DNA of 64,000 nt from Terramyces sp. JEL0728. Taxonomy: Eukaryota > Chytridiomycota > Chytridiomycetes > Rhizophydiales > Terramycetaceae. The DNA lies in NCBI GenBank assembly GCA_027603945.1, contig JADIIU010000002.1:62001-126000 (forward strand), given 5' to 3'. Under the pieces are notes generated by a model. The model saw nothing but the letters and a program-made list of their open reading frames with translations, did no database searches and had not been told where the DNA came from. A program made the position numbers and the translations under genes. This document shows, one piece after another, positions 22,406 to 33,800 of the stretch (the stretch's first letter is position 1; every line of letters starts with the position of its first letter).

Positions 22406-22675
22406 TCATTTTTTTCTATTATTTTTATGTTTCCTCTTGTACTCTACAGTCAACTCTTGCTTATTCTCGTTCCATTTTTCAATATAATTCTCACTCTTTG
22501 CAAATTGCTTTAAATCTGCTGGCAAAACAAAGAATTTCCTTGTAGTTTTCAGGTCTGTGAAAAAATCTTGTTTCTCTGGTTCCTGGCCAAAGGCGAATAC
22601 TGTTTCTTGCTTCTGCTCCAGAGTCTCTGTAAACAGGGCTTTTAAATTTGTGTTTAGTTGCACACTGGTATTCAT
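22406..22675 (-). CDS. Small basic protein, 89 residues, unknown
   Basis: An intron-free ORF with an ATG 33 bp from the ATG of the divergent RRM gene. The sequence is hydrophilic, with a phenylalanine-rich middle (QDFFTDLKTTRKFF) and a strongly basic C-terminus (ELTVEYKRKHKNNRKK) of the kind that ends many nucleolar proteins. The head-to-head pairing with a NOL8-like gene and the composition suggest a nucleolar role, but this is inference. It could be a detached C-terminal piece of the same ancestral protein. Coding status is supported by length, by clean codon use and by the basic tail. Confidence 0.5.
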   Translation of the reverse strand: MNTSVQLNTNLKALFTETLEQKQETVFAFGQEPEKQDFFTDLKTTRKFFVLPADLKQFAKSENYIEKWNENKQELTVEYKRKHKNNRKK

Positions 22676-22708
22676 TTTCTTTTTTTTTTCTCAAACTACA
22701 AATCGAAT

Positions 22709-23735
22709 GCAGGAAGCTGGAGGAAAAATAAATGGCAGGCAAACTACCTCGAAAACAACAGAGCAGCGTGCAACAGCTGGCCAAATAGCAGTGCAGCAAG
22801 AGAAAAGAGTAAACAAGAAACCAACAGACGCAGATAAGCGAAACAAGATATCAGAGATAAAGAAACTCAAGAAACTGGAAAAACTAAAGGAAAAGGAAAA
22901 AGAATTACAAGATCCAAATAAAGAAATAACAAAAAGATTATACATTGGAGGTCTGGCCGACATTTCATCTGCAGAATTAATACAAAAATTAAGTTTATTT
23001 GGAATAATTGAAACCCCAGAGTACAAGAATGGATTCGCCTTTTGTACTATAAAAACAAACGCATTAAACTACAAAAAATTATTAAAGTTGAATCTGACAA
23101 AATGGAAGAAATCTACCTTGAAAATACAAGAAGCAAAACAAGATTATCTGATTAAGCTTAAACGAGAAAGAGAAGAGCCAGAGGTAGAAAAAAAGAAAAA
23201 CACAAAGAAAAATAAAATTCAGTTTCAAGAGTTGAATTTGAAGAAGGGTTGGATTAGAATAAATGGACGACTAGTTGCAAAACTAAAACAAAGATTGCCA
23301 AACGGAAGACAAGCACAGCCAGGAATGAAAAGCAAGTATGTAAAATTCAATTTGGAGCCTTCAATTTCTGAAATCAACTTTGAAACTACAGATTTATCCA
23401 AAGAAACAATCGAAAGACTAGAAAAACAGCGACTACTAGCTGGTAATTATACCGAACAGGAATTACAACAAAGCAGACAGTGTTTTCTCGATTACAAAAC
23501 AAATACTGAAAATGTGGAAAAAGAACGCCTAGGGTTGGATTTATCTAGAAACAAGTATGAATTACTGGTAAAAGAACGGCAAGCGAGAGAAAAAGAAAAG
23601 AATGTCTTGGATTCAGTTGTCAAGAGGATTATTAACAATGAGAGTATGAATGTGGTTGAATTTGAACCTGATGAGGATGAAAAAGTGGATGATGAATTGA
23701 AATCTAAACTTGATTTGTTTTCTGATTCGGAATAA
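22709..23735 (+). CDS. NOL8-like nucleolar RRM protein
   Basis: A lysine-rich N-terminus leads into one RRM (RLYIGGLADISSAELIQKL). After it comes LNLTKWKKSTLKIQEAKQDYL, closely the pattern that follows the RRM in NOL8. There KTKWKGGTLQIQLAKE-type sequence leads into an arginine/glutamate stretch and a WVVSKFGRVLPV-like block, seen here as WIRINGRLVAKLKQRLP. The rest is acidic and coiled, ending DLFSDSE. NOL8 works in 60S ribosome assembly with Rrp4/Mtr4-linked factors. There is no intron. At about 340 residues it is much shorter than animal NOL8. The ATG at 22709 is chosen because the longer reading upstream is phenylalanine-rich and overlaps the divergent gene. Confidence 0.6.
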
Positions 23736-23756
23736 ATTTCTATTTATTTAAATACA

Positions 23757-24905
23757 TTACTCCAAGACTGTAGTATTGGGTTTCCTGTTTTTGAGCACAG
23801 TACCAAGTTCCGCCAATAGAAAACTACCGCCTTGTGCTGTTCTCTCCACTTTTGCTTTCTTTGGTTTCTGAAATAACGTTTCCAAAAGATTCTTCATTTC
23901 ATTAAACTCGATTTTATCCATAATCTCATACTCTTTTTCATCCTCTTCATGTACAATTTCAGTCTTACTCTCTCCCGCACGTTCAAGTACTGTTTCTGTA
24001 CTTTTCAAATCATTTCTAGCTGTTGGTTCTTTTACGACATGTAAATGATTAAACAGTTGATAATTCTTTAGTTTCAACCCATCGACATCATTTTCTAATA
24101 CTCTTTCTACCATTTGGAATACTATGCTTGCTGTTAATTCATTCTTTATCATTAGTTTATAATTTGATTTTAATGATAAGTGTAGTTTGAATCTGTAAAC
24201 AAGTTCTTTTTTCAGTGATAGGATTATTCTTTTAGAAAAGAATACGTAGATTGACGAAATGTGCTGGTTGTTGATCAAGTGATATAAGCGGTTGATTTTA
24301 GCTGTTCTTGCTTGATTATGCACTGTATTTATCGATTCCTCTTTGTGTGCATCTTCTGGTGTACCATGTGCAATGTTATCCAAATTGCCCTGATTATTCA
24401 AATTGCCCTGATTATTCAAATTGCCCTGATTATTCAAATTGCCCTGATTATTCAAATTGCCCTGATTATCCAAATTGCTCTGATTGTGCGGATCAGAATC
24501 ACATTTACTGAATTGAGACGCATCCTCCACACGGAATCCACTCCAAAAGATAGTACGCCGGTAAATGAAATAGTAAAGGAGGTTGAAAATAAACCAGCAA
24601 ACAAGACGGATTATCCCAGATCCCCAGACTCTTTTCAGCTCAATCAAAAACTCCATCAAATCTTGCTTCACATAGTAATGATTCGTTTCTTTGACAAATT
24701 TCCCAATATAATATAGTTCCTTTCTATTTTCATAATACCCATTCATTTCATTTCTTGTCTTGTTGATTTCATCCTGTAAAAGCCGTATTTCAGGCTTGAT
24801 GTCTATTTCCTCTTCGTCCAATTCCACATGAGGCTCAATGTCTTTATAATCTTCAATGTCCAAGTACTCTTTGTAGTAATCATTCAGTGGACCGTCGTAA
24901 AACAT
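23757..24905 (-). CDS. Orphan protein with membrane segment and hexapeptide repeat tract
   Basis: A single open frame of 382 codons that I do not recognise. The N-terminal 95 residues are acidic and helical. A hydrophobic aromatic segment follows (roughly residues 100-120, LVCWFIFNLLYYFIY), then a tandem tract of NNQGNL hexapeptides. The C-terminal half is basic and then acidic (HEEDEKEYEIMDKIEFNEMKNLLE). The repeat is encoded by an 18-nt tandem array. Because the frame is open throughout, 3n-long micro-introns could still hide in it, and the membrane segment in particular should be checked against RNA. Its ATG is only 9 bp from the ATG of the divergent BRCT gene. Confidence 0.6.
   Translation of the reverse strand: MFYDGPLNDYYKEYLDIEDYKDIEPHVELDEEEIDIKPEIRLLQDEINKTRNEMNGYYENRKELYYIGKFVKETNHYYVKQDLMEFLIELKRVWGSGIIRLVCWFIFNLLYYFIYRRTIFWSGFRVEDASQFSKCDSDPHNQSNLDNQGNLNNQGNLNNQGNLNNQGNLNNQGNLDNIAHGTPEDAHKEESINTVHNQARTAKINRLYHLINNQHISSIYVFFSKRIILSLKKELVYRFKLHLSLKSNYKLMIKNELTASIVFQMVERVLENDVDGLKLKNYQLFNHLHVVKEPTARNDLKSTETVLERAGESKTEIVHEEDEKEYEIMDKIEFNEMKNLLETLFQKPKKAKVERTAQGGSFLLAELGTVLKNRKPNTTVLE
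24381..24488. repeat. 18-bp tandem repeat, about six copies
   Basis: The unit caaattgccctgattatt is repeated head to tail five times almost perfectly (24381-24470), followed by a degenerate sixth copy with three changes. Because 18 is a multiple of three, the array keeps the frame of the overlapping minus-strand gene and encodes repeated NNQGNL. The near identity of the copies suggests recent expansion by slippage or unequal exchange, so copy number may differ between strains. Confidence 0.92.
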
Positions 24906-24914
24906 TCAAAAAAA

Positions 24915-26603
24915 ATGAAGATCTACTTGAACCCATTCCAAAAGTACGATTTACAAATACTAGAAAAATACAAAGTATATAATGGATACGAAATCAATCA
25001 AGAAATCAATGAAGATATCCTACTTACGGATTCACTGCTCGTCCCATCTAAATACAAGCACCTGAAAAAAGTCTCTACGAAATGGATACAGCATGCTACA
25101 AAATACAACAAAATGTACGATACGAAATATTACCAACCCGAGAAATTGTTTTGCGGATTCATTGTCTACTGCCATGATCTGTCGCTGAGTGATACAGCTG
25201 CAATCTATGCTGGAGTTGAAGTATTTTATGATTAACTCAGACTTTTGGCGGCCAATACAGATTAAAGGAAACAGACGATGTCACTCATTTCATTACGAAT
25301 GAGCCAACAAAACATTCAAAAGGAATCATCCCCGAGTACTTTGATGATTGTTTCAAACTAAATAGACGATGTACGGAATCTTTTTACACAAATATTAAAG
25401 AAAGTACAACAAAAGAGTTTGATTTGAAAGGGCATGCGATTTACTTTGATTGCGAAATACAGGATTCAACGAGGAAAGAATTAACAAAAGTAAAAGCAAG
25501 AATTAGTAAAATACTAGGCGATAGCACTATGGTAGTCACTAATACACGGAGCGACGTTTATCTGGAAGCTAGAAGATTACAACTTGTGGTTGGCAACTAC
25601 AGATGGTTAACGGACATGATTCAAGAAAACGAATTCCTGGATCCTGAAAAAGTGCTGTACTATGTACTTTTTGTCTAACATAGCCATCTGAAGCGATACC
25701 TGAAATGAAGAATTTAAAGATATCAGTAAGCAACTACACTGGCCTAGCGAGGACTGATATTATAGAACTAATTAATTCTGTTGGGTGTACATTTACTCCA
25801 ACTCTATCCACCGAAAATACTCATTTGATTACAAATTCTCAAAATGGTGAAAAATATCAGAAATCGCTGCTGTGGAATATTCAGACAGTTAATCACTTGT
25901 GGCTGGAGGATTGCTCACGCCAATCTAAATATTTACCAGAGTCAAGGGAAAAGTACTTGACTTTTATTGACTGTCTGCAAGAAATGACAAATTGTACATC
26001 TGTGGAATTGGATTTGGAGTATGAAAGCAGTTTGCTGAGTGATTCACAAAAAATAATTGAAAAAGAAAATCAGCCTAACCCGCGCAAGATGTTATTTGCA
26101 ATAACAGGAATACGGCTGCTGCCAGATCAACTTAAAGTACCCTTTATTAACCAAAGTATTTACAATCGCAAAACCAGTATCAAACAGACAGTGTGCAAAA
26201 AAGCACTTTTTTAATTGCACAAAAGATTTGCAAGACTGAAAAGTTTCTATTGGCAATCAACTACAAGAAACCTATTTATTCGCTCAATAGCAATAAGCTT
26301 GAACCGCTTTTATTGCCAAATACTAGACCGGCATTATTGGAAGGGTATACGGTTTTTTACACGAAAAATGTTGTGCCAGAGAGCAAGATCTTGAAAAAGC
26401 TGGTTAGCAGTGCTGGCGGGAAAAGTTTGTTGGTAAAACAGATGGATCAGATCAAGGATGGGATAGTCATTGGTAGTTTGAATGACGAATGGTTGCTTCA
26501 AGGTTGTAAACGATTGGGCAGAAAGGTATATTGCAGCGACCTGGTGCTTGTTGGTATCTTGAAGCAAGAGTTGGAGTTTGATAATCCAGAATTTTATTTT
26601 TAA
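24915..26603 (+). CDS. Multi-BRCT DNA-damage-response protein, Rtt107/Brc1-like
   Basis: At least four and probably six BRCT domains in tandem: GTFGGQYRLKETDDVTHFI, VVGNYRWLTDMI, KNLKISVSNYTGLARTDI, ITGIRLLPDQ, and a C-terminal pair with LLEGYTVFYTKNVVPES. Rtt107, Brc1 and PTIP act as phosphopeptide-binding scaffolds at stalled replication forks. Three 20-nt introns (25221-25240, 25664-25683, 26137-26156) restore the conserved glycine and tryptophan contexts. For example, the first makes AGVE-TFGGQYRL and the last makes DQLK-YLQSQNQYQ. The product has about 540 residues, shorter than Rtt107. The start MKIYLNPF at 24915 lies 9 bp from the divergent gene's ATG. Confidence 0.75.
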
Positions 26604-26636
26604 CACATAACAGTATAATTGGAATTTAAATTGAAT

Positions 26637-28351
26637 TTATTGCAAATCGCCGAGTGTAAAGTTATCCTTTCTTTCTCTCAATTGGTTTAATACTTTTTCA
26701 AAAGACTGCATAAACACATCGCCTTCGCTCTGAGTAATTATTGCTTGATCAAAAGTTACAAGCACACTCATAACGTTTCCAATAGATACTACAGCTACTG
26801 AAAAGAATGCTCTGCAGCCTTTGAATGAATTGTTTTGGCCTCCGTAGAAATCGTCCATCTTGACTCTTTCTTCTGTTTCTGGAGCATCCAGCGGGGCACA
26901 AGGGTACTCCCATGCACCAAGGTTTGCCATTTCAACCGCATACGTGCGTGTAATGGCTTCCAAATCCACTTTTTTTTGCAAGCTATTCCACAACTTTGGT
27001 TTGCGGTAAACGTAGTTCATGAGTTTCATTCTTCTCATTGAAGGAAAGAATGAACTATTTAAATGTTTCTTGACTTTTTTGCAACGTTCCCATATATCGC
27101 TCTTTTCTGTAAATTTGAATTTTTCATCTGAAATGGACCCTCCGTACCCTCCAAACTCTTTTGTGCCAGGGTCGGTTTCCTTGTCAGAGCCCTGAAGCAG
27201 GCTAGAGTTCGGCAGCAGGTGACGCATCGAAGAAGTAACTACCCATGATTGATATTTAGGAAGTGGTTTCCCCTTCTTTTCTGCTCTTGGCGCAAATACC
27301 GTCCTGACTGCAGCTAGAGCCGCAACAATCAGCGCAGCTGCGACAGTCGTGCCGTTATCTCTGCAATTCTTTCTTAAATCTTCTGAATATTGTTCATCGA
27401 AAACTAGTCTACGTAAATCGGAAATATGCTCTTGATCCGGGATTGGATCTGCAAATTGTTTTAGCTGATGTTTCTTTTCCCGCTGTTTCTTTGCTTGCGA
27501 TGACAGCATATCGATAGCGGCTAGCTATTAATACTATATTACCTGGGATGATTTCTACAAAATTTGCCTTTATCAAATTGTCCAATAGCGGAGGCGGCGA
27601 AGGTGTAACTGCAAGAGAATCCAAATGTAAATCAGGCAAATTTAAATTGCTGACATGAAAGTTTCTAAACACTTCTTTAGCGTACGAAAAGGCAGATAAT
27701 CCGTCACCCAGGCAATGGTGGAATGAAAAGTAAACGTAAAAGTTTGGTAAAGTTTCTGGAGAATCTCCAGCCAAAGTAATTCCCTCTACCATTTCTGGAG
27801 GCCCAACAATGTCTATTCTCCATAACGGTGCAGTTGAATCTCTAATATTGTAGCGATAATTAATTGCGTATTTGATTGCTTCTGCAGTTGTTGACAAATC
27901 TACAAATGGCTTGAAAGAATATTCGATACGCAAGTCCGCAGCTGTTGCACCCATCGGAACCATTACCTGAGTGTCGTAATCTACTGTCGACGCTGTTCTA
28001 TAGAATTCCGCTTGAGTGAGTTTGCAAATATCAACAATTCTCTTTAGTGACAAGTGTCTCGCCTTCTTTGGCATCATCACCCTTGACCCGACCATCATTA
28101 TTACCTTTGTTAGCAATATTTACTTGAGATTCATCCTCCATGTGAGTCTTGTGAAAATAACGCTCGGTAATCGACAAACTGTTTGGTGGGAATAAAGGCT
28201 TTGGCGGTTTGCTTTTAATACCTGCGGTTGACTTAATCCATTTTATCATGCGCTTGTTCGCTTTCCTTGGCTTCGCAACAATGATATTTGAATGTGTATT
28301 GGCTTCAACTGCATGAGGTACTTGCACTTCAGTTGGTTGAGATGAGGTCAT
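26637..28351 (-). CDS. Alcohol-acetyltransferase-like (AATase/condensation-superfamily) acyltransferase
   Basis: A protein of about 560 residues whose middle has FHHCLGDGLSAF, the HHxxxDG active-site motif of CoA-dependent acyltransferases. A C-terminal VEMANLGAW segment plus FKGCRAFFSVAVVS resembles the structural motif of fungal AATase proteins. Two introns are needed. The one at 28105-28123 (19 nt) joins EDESQ to VIMMVGSR. A 22-nt intron near 27530 joins EIIP to AAIDMLSS. The N-terminal 70 residues are basic and low complexity. A hydrophobic alanine-rich stretch sits near the middle. Substrate and product are unknown; ester synthesis or lipid acyl transfer are both possible. It converges with the BRCT gene 33 bp away. 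Confidence 0.65.
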
Positions 28352-28451
28352 TGGTTTTGGTAAAAGTGGGTCTCTTTCTGAAATTGTTTGGCAAAGTTGT
28401 TTGCAGGTATCGGGCCAGCCGTGCTCACGTTTTCATTTTCATTAAACAAGC

Positions 28452-30530
28452 CTAATTTTTTATTCTAAAGGTATCAACTTCGATATCCAGTTTCTCTTGC
28501 CCAACCATAAATTCAAGCACAGATTGGAGCTCCGTTTCTGTCAAATTATACTGAAAGATCTCGGAATTAAACATTTCTAAAGTTTGGTGGATTGCTGCAG
28601 TTGTACTTGGACCCAAATTCGTAAGCATTCCCTGTACCATTGGCCAAATTAAGTCGCTCTGTTCTGTGTATTGAGGAAGCACGGAATGGTCTGGCGCAAA
28701 TTCGCCATTTACATTTAACAATGCATTTAATCTCGCTTTTGGAATGGATTGAAGAGATACAATGATATTTCCGATCAAGTCGAGGATATTATGTGTTTTC
28801 CAAAACTGCACTGCTTCCACAATTAGCTTCACTGGAAAGTTTGTTTGTATTTCCACTTCAGACAGCTCAATTTCATCTACTTGCTGAAATATCAACAAAA
28901 CGGTTGCTTGAAGGGGAGTCGCTTTAAGATTGACTGGGCCAGTTTCGCCTTGAACTTCTAAATCAACGACGCCAGCTGTTGGTATCCAGTTGAGCTTTCT
29001 AGACGCTTTGGTTTCCTCAAAGGCTTTTTCATATGTCGCTATCTGTTCTGCGATAGCTGCGGGCATCTTGGAATCGACTCGAGTGAACTTTGGCCAGAAA
29101 AATCTCGATATCACCAAAGTGCTAAAGTTGTTCAAAGTTTAACTAGAACTACCTCTGCCTGGGCTTTTGTAGAATAGTGGTTAAAAATTCTACGGGAATC
29201 GGCAACGTCTTTCATCATTACCGAAACTTGCGACATTTCAACATCTCCAAATCTACTCTTTAGCATTTCCACTTGTCGAATCTACATTAACGCAGAATAC
29301 TTGTTCATCGACATCGTAACCAGACAAATGCGTCAACTGCTCGCATAGTATTGATTGATATTCTTTTGCAAATACCGATTTGGTTGGGAAAATATCAATT
29401 AATGTTTCAACATCATCTATCGTTAAACGAAAAGGACTTTCAGCAATTGGTTCATCATTTTCTGGATCAGAGTTCTCGAGAATCCGTAATATAATCTTGC
29501 GGGAGGAGTCGTCTCTAGTTCTACTATAAATTGAAATCTACTGAAGATACTCTTTAATCGGGTATAAAATCTCCAGCTTTACCGGCTCTTGCAGTTTGAG
29601 AACTTCCAGTGAGTGTCTTGTTGCCAAATATATATCAAGGATATCCTGCGTCCTTGCATCAATAATCAGTAATCTGTCTCGGATGGCACAGTTTATACTG
29701 GACTTCAAGTCGTGATATTCTCCTGATCTTTCAAGGCACTGACGGAGATTATCCAGAGATGGCAACGAATCTGGATAGTCACGAACAATTTCAAAAATAA
29801 ATCCGCTTAAATTCATCCCAACCAGCCGATACACAAACGACTCTAATCGATATTTCCAGCTGATCGCTTCCTTAGAAACCATACCGTGGATGGCGGTTAT
29901 AATTGGCATAATTTTGCTGCAAAGAAATTCCAATATTGACGATAGACTTTCTGTTGTAAACTCACTATTCTCTGTAACAAGATTTTCTATCGCCATTTCA
30001 ATCTGAGTTATAAATGGCCGTTCCAAAACTTCAACAATGTCTAATCCGGATAGTTTTGCACAAATATCGGATATTCCATTGAGGTGAAATTGATAGTCTT
30101 CATCTCCATTGAACATGAACTCTGCGAATCCGTCTAAATACTGCAGCATTTGCGGTTTGAAATCACAACTTAGATATTGATATACACGATCCTTGATATA
30201 TCGATCCTGCTTTAATTGAAACTCCTTTGGAAAAAGAGTGATTGGCAATCTTACAAAGCCAATTAAAGACACGATCATGTTGGTTAAATCCAGTATTTGG
30301 CCCAGATGTATTCTCTTTTGCTCAACCGAACTGGAATTGTTCTGCTGCAGTTGCTTCACCATCCATTCTGTTGAGGTCTCGATATACCACTGCGCAAATG
30401 GTGAAATTGGAAACGAAGGTGATTTTAATATTGCGGATACTTTATCTACAGATTCTGATATATTCAGACTGCCCTGGTGTAGATATTCAGTTGCCCAATT
30501 TGTCATAAAAACCACATTTTGCAGATCCAT
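28452..30530 (-). CDS. APC2: Anaphase-promoting complex subunit 2 (cullin homologue)
   Basis: Apc2 is the cullin-like scaffold of the APC/C ubiquitin ligase. The cullin repeat region is helical. The cullin-homology part has KDVADSRRI, LVISRFFWPKF and LNWIPTAGVVDLEV, and the C-terminal winged helix has WPMVQGMLTNLGPS, all matching Apc2. A 21-nt intron joins KEYLQ to TRDDSSRK and a 19-nt intron joins DVDEQ to IRQVEML. The third junction, AQAE to NNFSTLVISR, needs removal of 29133-29152, which starts with GT but ends in TG (see findings). The start at 30530 gives MDLQNVVF. WDR gene sequence ends 35 bp upstream on the same strand. Confidence 0.85.
29133..29152 (-). other. Candidate GT-TG micro-intron in APC2
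   Basis: Twenty bases starting GTAGTTC and ending AAACTTTG on the coding strand. Removing them joins codons for AQAE and NNFSTLVISRFFW in one frame, which is the expected Apc2 order. The nearest AG acceptors, 10 and 31 nt from the donor, both put the conserved block out of frame. The size and the TTAAAC branch-like element match the other introns of the window, so only the acceptor is abnormal. Confidence 0.5.
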
Positions 30531-30565
30531 GTCCAGACAAAATTCTAAAAATTACAAAGTATTTA

Positions 30566-33500
30566 TTATTGTTTTACAGGAGCTTTGCTGATTTTACCAA
30601 GAGGGTGAGTAGGTAGCGATCCCAAATCATCCATTTGGTGTATTGGCAGCAGGTGATAAACAGATTCGTATTTTACATTAATCGAAGGCTTTTCCTTTCT
30701 CTCCCTAGTTTGATAATCGAACGAAAAGAATTTCTACGTTAGCTGTTACCTTACTTTGCTTCTTTTTACTGAGATTTGCTCTGGATGAAGCTGCCAGTCC
30801 TCGGAGCCTTTTTGTCTGTTCCACCTTGCTTTGAACAGCCTACAAACGTGCGCCTTGATATCAGAGTCATCTTACTTTTATAGCTTTTGCCCGTAGCTTC
30901 TTCATTTGTTGGTCATTGTTGATTACTTCAATTATCGGAGCTTCTTCTTCACCAGGCAGAGCGGCTGAGATGAACGTGAGTTTACCTTTCCATCTGCTTA
31001 TAATTTTCTTTTTTATAACCGCTTCATGCTGGGTAGCGGTTTCCTTTTCCTTTTCTTCTTCGTCGTAATCCAACTGTAAATCCTTTGGCAATTTGGCTAA
31101 ATGGTGGTCAAAGAAGTGCCAAGGTTGATCTCCAAACGATCCTAAATGCAAACCCTGCTTGGTCCAAAGTCGGACCACTGAATCTTTTGCGCATGTAAGC
31201 ATTAAATCATGAGTTTCAACAAATCCAACAGCAACAATTGACTGGACGTGGGCTCTCCAATGTTTGATTACGTTTAGCAGCTCGTAATTGTTTTCATTTA
31301 GGCATTCTAGTAAGAATTTGAGATCAATAAGCCTGACATGGCCATATGATCCCCCCACCGCAAGGACAGTGGCATCAGAGCTGTATGCGATACATGTAAG
31401 GCCTTCATCATCAATTAATTGGCAGTTGTATTCCATTATCAATTTGTTGTCGTGGATATTCCAAATTCGTAAACAGCCATCAGCGTAACAGGTGAACAAG
31501 GGAGTGTGGTCTCCTAATTGTCTGCCTGGATGTTCAATAAAGCTCATCTGGAATTATATGAGATTACCTTTTCGACTGCCCGTTCTTCTCTGCTTCTCAG
31601 CTCCCACAGAGGATCCCGCAATACACTTTTCATAGATCCGGATTCTAAATTCCATATTACAATGACACCATCAATGCTACTAGAAGCCAAGATATTTGGC
31701 GCACAAAACGTAATGCAAGAAATGTCGTCTTCGTGGCCAATCATTCCTCTCATTCCTGCTCCATTTAAAACTTTGTTTGGATAGCTTTCGAAATTGTCAT
31801 TATCTTCCAAAAACATAGTAATCTTTCTGTCCCAGCCAGCACAAATAATGTAGTCATTAGACCCCTTGTTAATTTCCACTTACCATTTCTATATAACAAA
31901 TATCCGTGGTTTCGTGCGCAGTTTCCTTGTACATTTTCCTCAAAATCTGTCCATTGTTAAAATTCCACATCTTGGTCATTTTTCTGGTACCTTTAAAACT
32001 TTGTCTCTACTCCCTGTGATTAGTCTTCTCCCAGAGATATCAAAGCACATTGCTGTAAGCTCCAAACTTCCGTGGGCTCGGTGAAACTCAAAGATCCTTT
32101 CTCCACAAGTTGGGTCCCAAAGTATAATGTCGCCGTTTTGGCTTCCACTAACAACCTGCGTTAGAAACAATAACCTGGTTGAAATTGGAGTTGAACAGCG
32201 CTGCTACTATTGGGGAATCGTGGCTTCTTGACGAATTGTGCTTTACATTAGGGAACAGTGGCCAAATTTCTAGTTTACCGCTTCCAGTCATTAGTTGTCT
32301 ATTATATGTGTCATAATACATTGCGGAAATGGTATTTTCTGGCCTGTGCGGAACTTTATCAATCGCCGTCTGAATGCAATTTAGATTTCTTGCATTCCAA
32401 AGCTTAATCGCTTTATCCTCTGACAAACTGAATATTATTCCGTCCTCGTGGTTTACACATATTTGCACTATGCTTGAATTGTGACCGTGCAGACTTCCAG
32501 CAGGCTTAGAGAGGACGTATGGGTTCCATAATCGACTAACATAAAAGGGGGCTTACATTACTTTATCTCTCCCTCCTGTAATCAAGAAACTGGGCCTTCT
32601 GCAAAACTCAAAAGTTTCAATTCCTTTCGAAACAGTGATGTGCCTCAGCGTTTTTCTCTCCAAATCTCCAATAACAAGCGACTTTTCGTCTTCCAACGAA
32701 CACGAAACAAATGCATTCATTTCTTTGTAATATTGCACTTTTAAAACCCATTCCGAGTGGATCTTCCTCTGTCGTTAGTCCAAACATACCCTGTACAAGA
32801 ACATATTGTACCGTTCCAAACTATCTTTCTTTGACAGTTTTGTTGGGGTCAAATGCTCACTTGGGCCATCATCACTTGTATTTTCAACTAAACTTCTTCT
32901 ATTGATAGTGAGCACATTAACGTATCCGCCATCATCTCCGTAAATCAAAAGATCTGTATTTACATCATAGTCGCTCGTCAGTGCTAAACACAGCGGGTTG
33001 TTTTCCAAGTACGAAATCACAGCAATTAATCGCGGCTTGATTGAAAACAAGTCAAAGAAGCACATTTGTCTATTATCTGTAACAATTACTAGTCTGCTGC
33101 ATTCCGGCATATACTTTGCGTCCAGCACCCAAGCTTGTCTGGGATTGAAATCTCTGGTGCTGATGGTTTTATGCAACTTTGCAGACAATGTCCAAACGCA
33201 AATGATTCCTTCTCGGCTTTATAAGTTCCAGCTTACCTAATTGTCAAGTACTTTCTTTCTTTCGCTACGTATTCGATTCGAATAATCATGTCCTTATGCG
33301 GCCCTGACACAAGCTTCCGTCTTCTTTCGTCAATGACAGTCTGCTGCTCTTCTTCCTCGGAATTTGCAGTCAATGTTAATAGGAAACTACCATCATGTAC
33401 GTGGAGAACTCGTCCCAGCTCAATGACCCGTCTGAATTCGCATCGATTTTCATAAATAGCATCGTCATTTGATCGTGCGTTAGATTTCCTCCCAATATTT

Positions 33501-33687
33501 TCCCGAAAACTTCTCGAAACTATATTACTCCATGATTACTTTGTCAATGTCAAATCCATCTTCCCCATTTTCTTCTGAATGTTGCTTGAACGTGTACATC
33601 AACTGTTCAAAGTGGTTCATATTCATTAGATGCTGAACATTGACAAATCTTGAATTAGTATTGTTGTTACGTTGATTTTGACTCCAT
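30566..33687 (-). CDS. EF-hand WD-repeat protein, WDR49/WDR64-like (axonemal)
   Basis: A protein of roughly 960 residues. It has an N-terminal EF-hand (KIDANSDGSLSWDEF) followed by many WD repeats, for example CYADGCLRIWNI, SGSQNGDIILWDP and TCAKDSVVRLWTKQG. EF-hand plus a double propeller ending with the IRLWT...G...FG pattern is typical of WDR49/WDR64/EFCAB8, which are found in ciliated organisms. The first exon is only 17 nt (33671-33687, MESKS) and is followed by a 22-nt intron (33649-33670). Splices of 20-22 nt occur throughout. The last two (GTAAG starts near 30882 and 30753) extend the C-terminus to KISKAPVKQ. It is likely to act in the flagellar axoneme or its assembly. Confidence 0.72.
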
Positions 33688-33800
33688 ACTTGTCAACGCG
33701 TTTTGCAAAGAAAATAGACTCAATTATCAAGACGATGTTAGCAATTAGAATGTATGCTATAAATATCTCTATTTGGTTGAGAATCCCTATATAATACGCA

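Noticed and set aside
24308..24716. Plus-strand ORFs over the 18-bp repeat (NCPDYS and IALIIQ repeats)
   Set aside because: They are other-frame shadows of the tandem repeat inside the minus-strand orphan gene.
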